Source: an uncultured Flavobacteriales bacterium (GTDB lineage: Bacteria; Bacteroidota; Bacteroidia; Flavobacteriales_D; Sanyastnellaceae). From it: a DNA stretch of 5,994 nt. Location: positions 1 to 5,994 of the forward strand of contig CALACF010000052.1 of assembly GCA_937890245.1 (NCBI GenBank). The letters run 5' to 3'. A model generated the notes under the pieces. The model was not told the DNA's origin and made no database searches. It saw nothing but the letters and a program-made list of their open reading frames with translations. Below, piece after piece: positions 4,893 through 5,994 of the stretch (its first letter is position 1; each line of letters starts with the position of its first letter). The translations under genes and the position numbers were made by a program.

Positions 4893-5994
4893 ATGGTCAA
4901 CCGACTTGCCCGCCTTGCTGCCCGCCCCGCAGCGCTTCTATTTTTTGCTCTGTTCTCGATTGGCCTGATCCAATCCCAGACGATCACTTTTCACGCGGAT
5001 TTCTATGCTACGCAGTACGGCGCTGCCATCACGGGCGTCCAGAATGGTCAAGTTTACAACGTCAACGAAGGCGATATGTGGGCGACTAATGGCTTTGACC
5101 AAACGCTGACCCTCGATCTTTCGGCCTATGGCCAAGACACTTACACGGTGATCTTGCTCGATGACGGTGCAGATGGCGGCTTGAGCTATGTGGTGGATGT
5201 TACGAACCTTCCTTTTGCCTGTGGAGGCCAGTGCGAAGCTGAAATGGTATCTGGTGCGGCGGCATCCTTTCAATTTTCCCTCACGGAACTAAGCGGCATC
5301 CCTGGATGTACGGATGATACGGCCTGCAATTTCGATGCGGATGCCAGTTTTAACGACGGCAGTTGCTGCTTTGAGAGCTGCACCACGGTCCGTTTGTACG
5401 ACGCCTTCAGCAACGGTTGGTCTTTGGGCGCGACCGGTGGCGTGGCGATTTTGAATGAAAACAACGTGGTGGTGGGCAGTGGGGTTTTTGCGGATGGTCC
5501 CGTTCTCGATATTCCGCTCTGCTTGGAAGACGGCTGCTACACCATGCTGTTGAACTTTGACCTTTATGCTGTTGAAGCCTCGTGGGAGGTTATCCGCGAT
5601 GGCCAAGTCATTCTGCAGGGCGGACCTGGCGCGGCGAACCAAACAATTTCAGAATTCTTCTTCGTCGGCATGCCATCTTGCTTGATACAGGGATGTACCC
5701 ATGAGGCGGCCTGTAACTACGACCCTACAGCGAACTTCAACGACGGAAGCTGTGAGTACTTGAGCTGTCAGGGCTGCACCGATCCTGTTGCTTGCAACTA
5801 CGACCCTTCTGCGAGCATCGCCGACACGAGCTGTGATTACGAGTGTTATGGATGTACAGAGCCGGGCTCTGTCAACTATGATTCGGACGCCATCTACGAT
5901 GACGGCACCTGTTGTTCAAGTGACTACTACTACGAGCTGCACGTGGGCGGCGGCAGTTGGGACGGAGAGATCTCATGGAACCTCCGTGACGCCA
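4893..5994 (+). CDS. Partial secreted cysteine-rich repeat protein with alternating beta domains (3' end beyond window)
   Basis: The frame opens at ATG 4893 and stays open for 367 codons to the window edge. It starts with a signal peptide (basic N-region MVNRLARLAAR, hydrophobic ALLFFALFSIGLI, cleavage near QSQ at 28-29). Residues about 31-135 form a beta-rich domain containing LLDDGADGG (95-103). Four copies of a 21-residue cysteine repeat start at residues 138, 267, 294 and 320. Between the first two lies a second beta-rich domain (about 164-262; VRLYDAFSNGW, then a CLEDGCYTMLL strand pair), and a third seems to begin after the last repeat (HVGGGSWDGEISWNL) before the sequence ends. Such proteins in Flavobacteriales are large secreted or surface proteins, often ending in a type IX secretion sorting domain; the C-terminus is not visible, so that remains inference. 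Acidic DDG/NDG loops suggest possible calcium binding. A 158-bp gap and a possible terminator separate it from the exosortase operon, so it is probably independent. Confidence 0.88.
   Translation, partial: MVNRLARLAARPAALLFFALFSIGLIQSQTITFHADFYATQYGAAITGVQNGQVYNVNEGDMWATNGFDQTLTLDLSAYGQDTYTVILLDDGADGGLSYVVDVTNLPFACGGQCEAEMVSGAAASFQFSLTELSGIPGCTDDTACNFDADASFNDGSCCFESCTTVRLYDAFSNGWSLGATGGVAILNENNVVVGSGVFADGPVLDIPLCLEDGCYTMLLNFDLYAVEASWEVIRDGQVILQGGPGAANQTISEFFFVGMPSCLIQGCTHEAACNYDPTANFNDGSCEYLSCQGCTDPVACNYDPSASIADTSCDYECYGCTEPGSVNYDSDAIYDDGTCCSSDYYYELHVGGGSWDGEISWNLRDA
5304..5912 (+). repeat. Four 21-residue 'GCTD..NYD..DGSC' cysteine repeats within the secreted protein
   Basis: Units lie at 5304-5366, 5691-5753, 5772-5834 and 5850-5912. 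Each begins with GCT plus an acidic or polar pair, has N[FY]D at residues 9-11 and ends in [DT][GS][ST]C or a close variant. Units 1-3 also have a cysteine at position 8 (ACN), which unit 4 replaces with valine (SVN). Units 3 and 4 follow their predecessors after 6 and 5 residues, whereas units 1 and 2 are separated by a beta domain of about 108 residues. Units 1 and 4 end in a double cysteine. The DNA has diverged, with only short matches such as AACTACGACCCT shared by units 2 and 3, so these are old protein repeats and not a recent tandem duplication. Confidence 0.9.

Noticed and set aside
4938..5642. Three minus-strand open frames opposite the secreted repeat protein
   Set aside because: They lie opposite a continuous coding frame with signal peptide and conserved repeats and show no domain of their own.

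Overview
This window looks like a chromosomal piece of a Bacteroidota genome, most probably from the order Flavobacteriales. Four things point there: no convincing Shine-Dalgarno sites; an exosortase paired with a short PID-CTERM-like substrate; a small protein of the Bacteroidota family usually mislabelled 'ABC transporter ATPase'; and a secreted protein with the cysteine-rich 'GCTDP...NYD...DGSC' repeats common in that group. Base composition is moderately GC-rich, which leaves long open shadow frames on the opposite strands. No RNA gene, insertion sequence, CRISPR array or phage gene is visible.

Layout. Positions 1-2856 are a leftward transcription unit for polysaccharide assembly. It begins with a 795-residue chain-length regulator fused to a BY-type tyrosine kinase (Wzc-like, 469-2856). 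It continues, with a 17-bp overlap, into the N-terminal part of a multi-spanning membrane protein that is probably a Wzy/O-antigen-ligase-like polymerase (485 down to 1, cut by the window edge). Only about 35 bp (2857-2891) separates it from a rightward operon of four tightly packed genes: a small cysteine-rich secreted protein ending in a PLDGG/transmembrane/Arg-cluster sorting signal (2892-3194); an exosortase with its Cys, Arg and His active-site residues (3191-3688); an exosortase-associated-type membrane protein (3696-4253); and the 'ABC transporter ATPase'-like soluble protein (4240-4734). A 158-bp AT-richer gap holds a possible terminator hairpin and a weak possible promoter. It is followed by the start of a large secreted repeat protein (4893 to the window end, cut off).

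How they fit together. Exosortases in bacteria are typically encoded with exopolysaccharide genes and process C-terminally tagged proteins as they leave the inner membrane. Here the candidate substrate, its processing enzyme and an accessory membrane protein are adjacent and co-directional, back to back with the polymerase/co-polymerase pair. The simplest reading is a compact, self-contained exosortase/polysaccharide export locus with one dedicated substrate. The most unusual part is that substrate: its whole mature region is a knot-like peptide with eight cysteines in 28 residues. The downstream repeat protein is secreted but shows no link to the exosortase in the part visible here.
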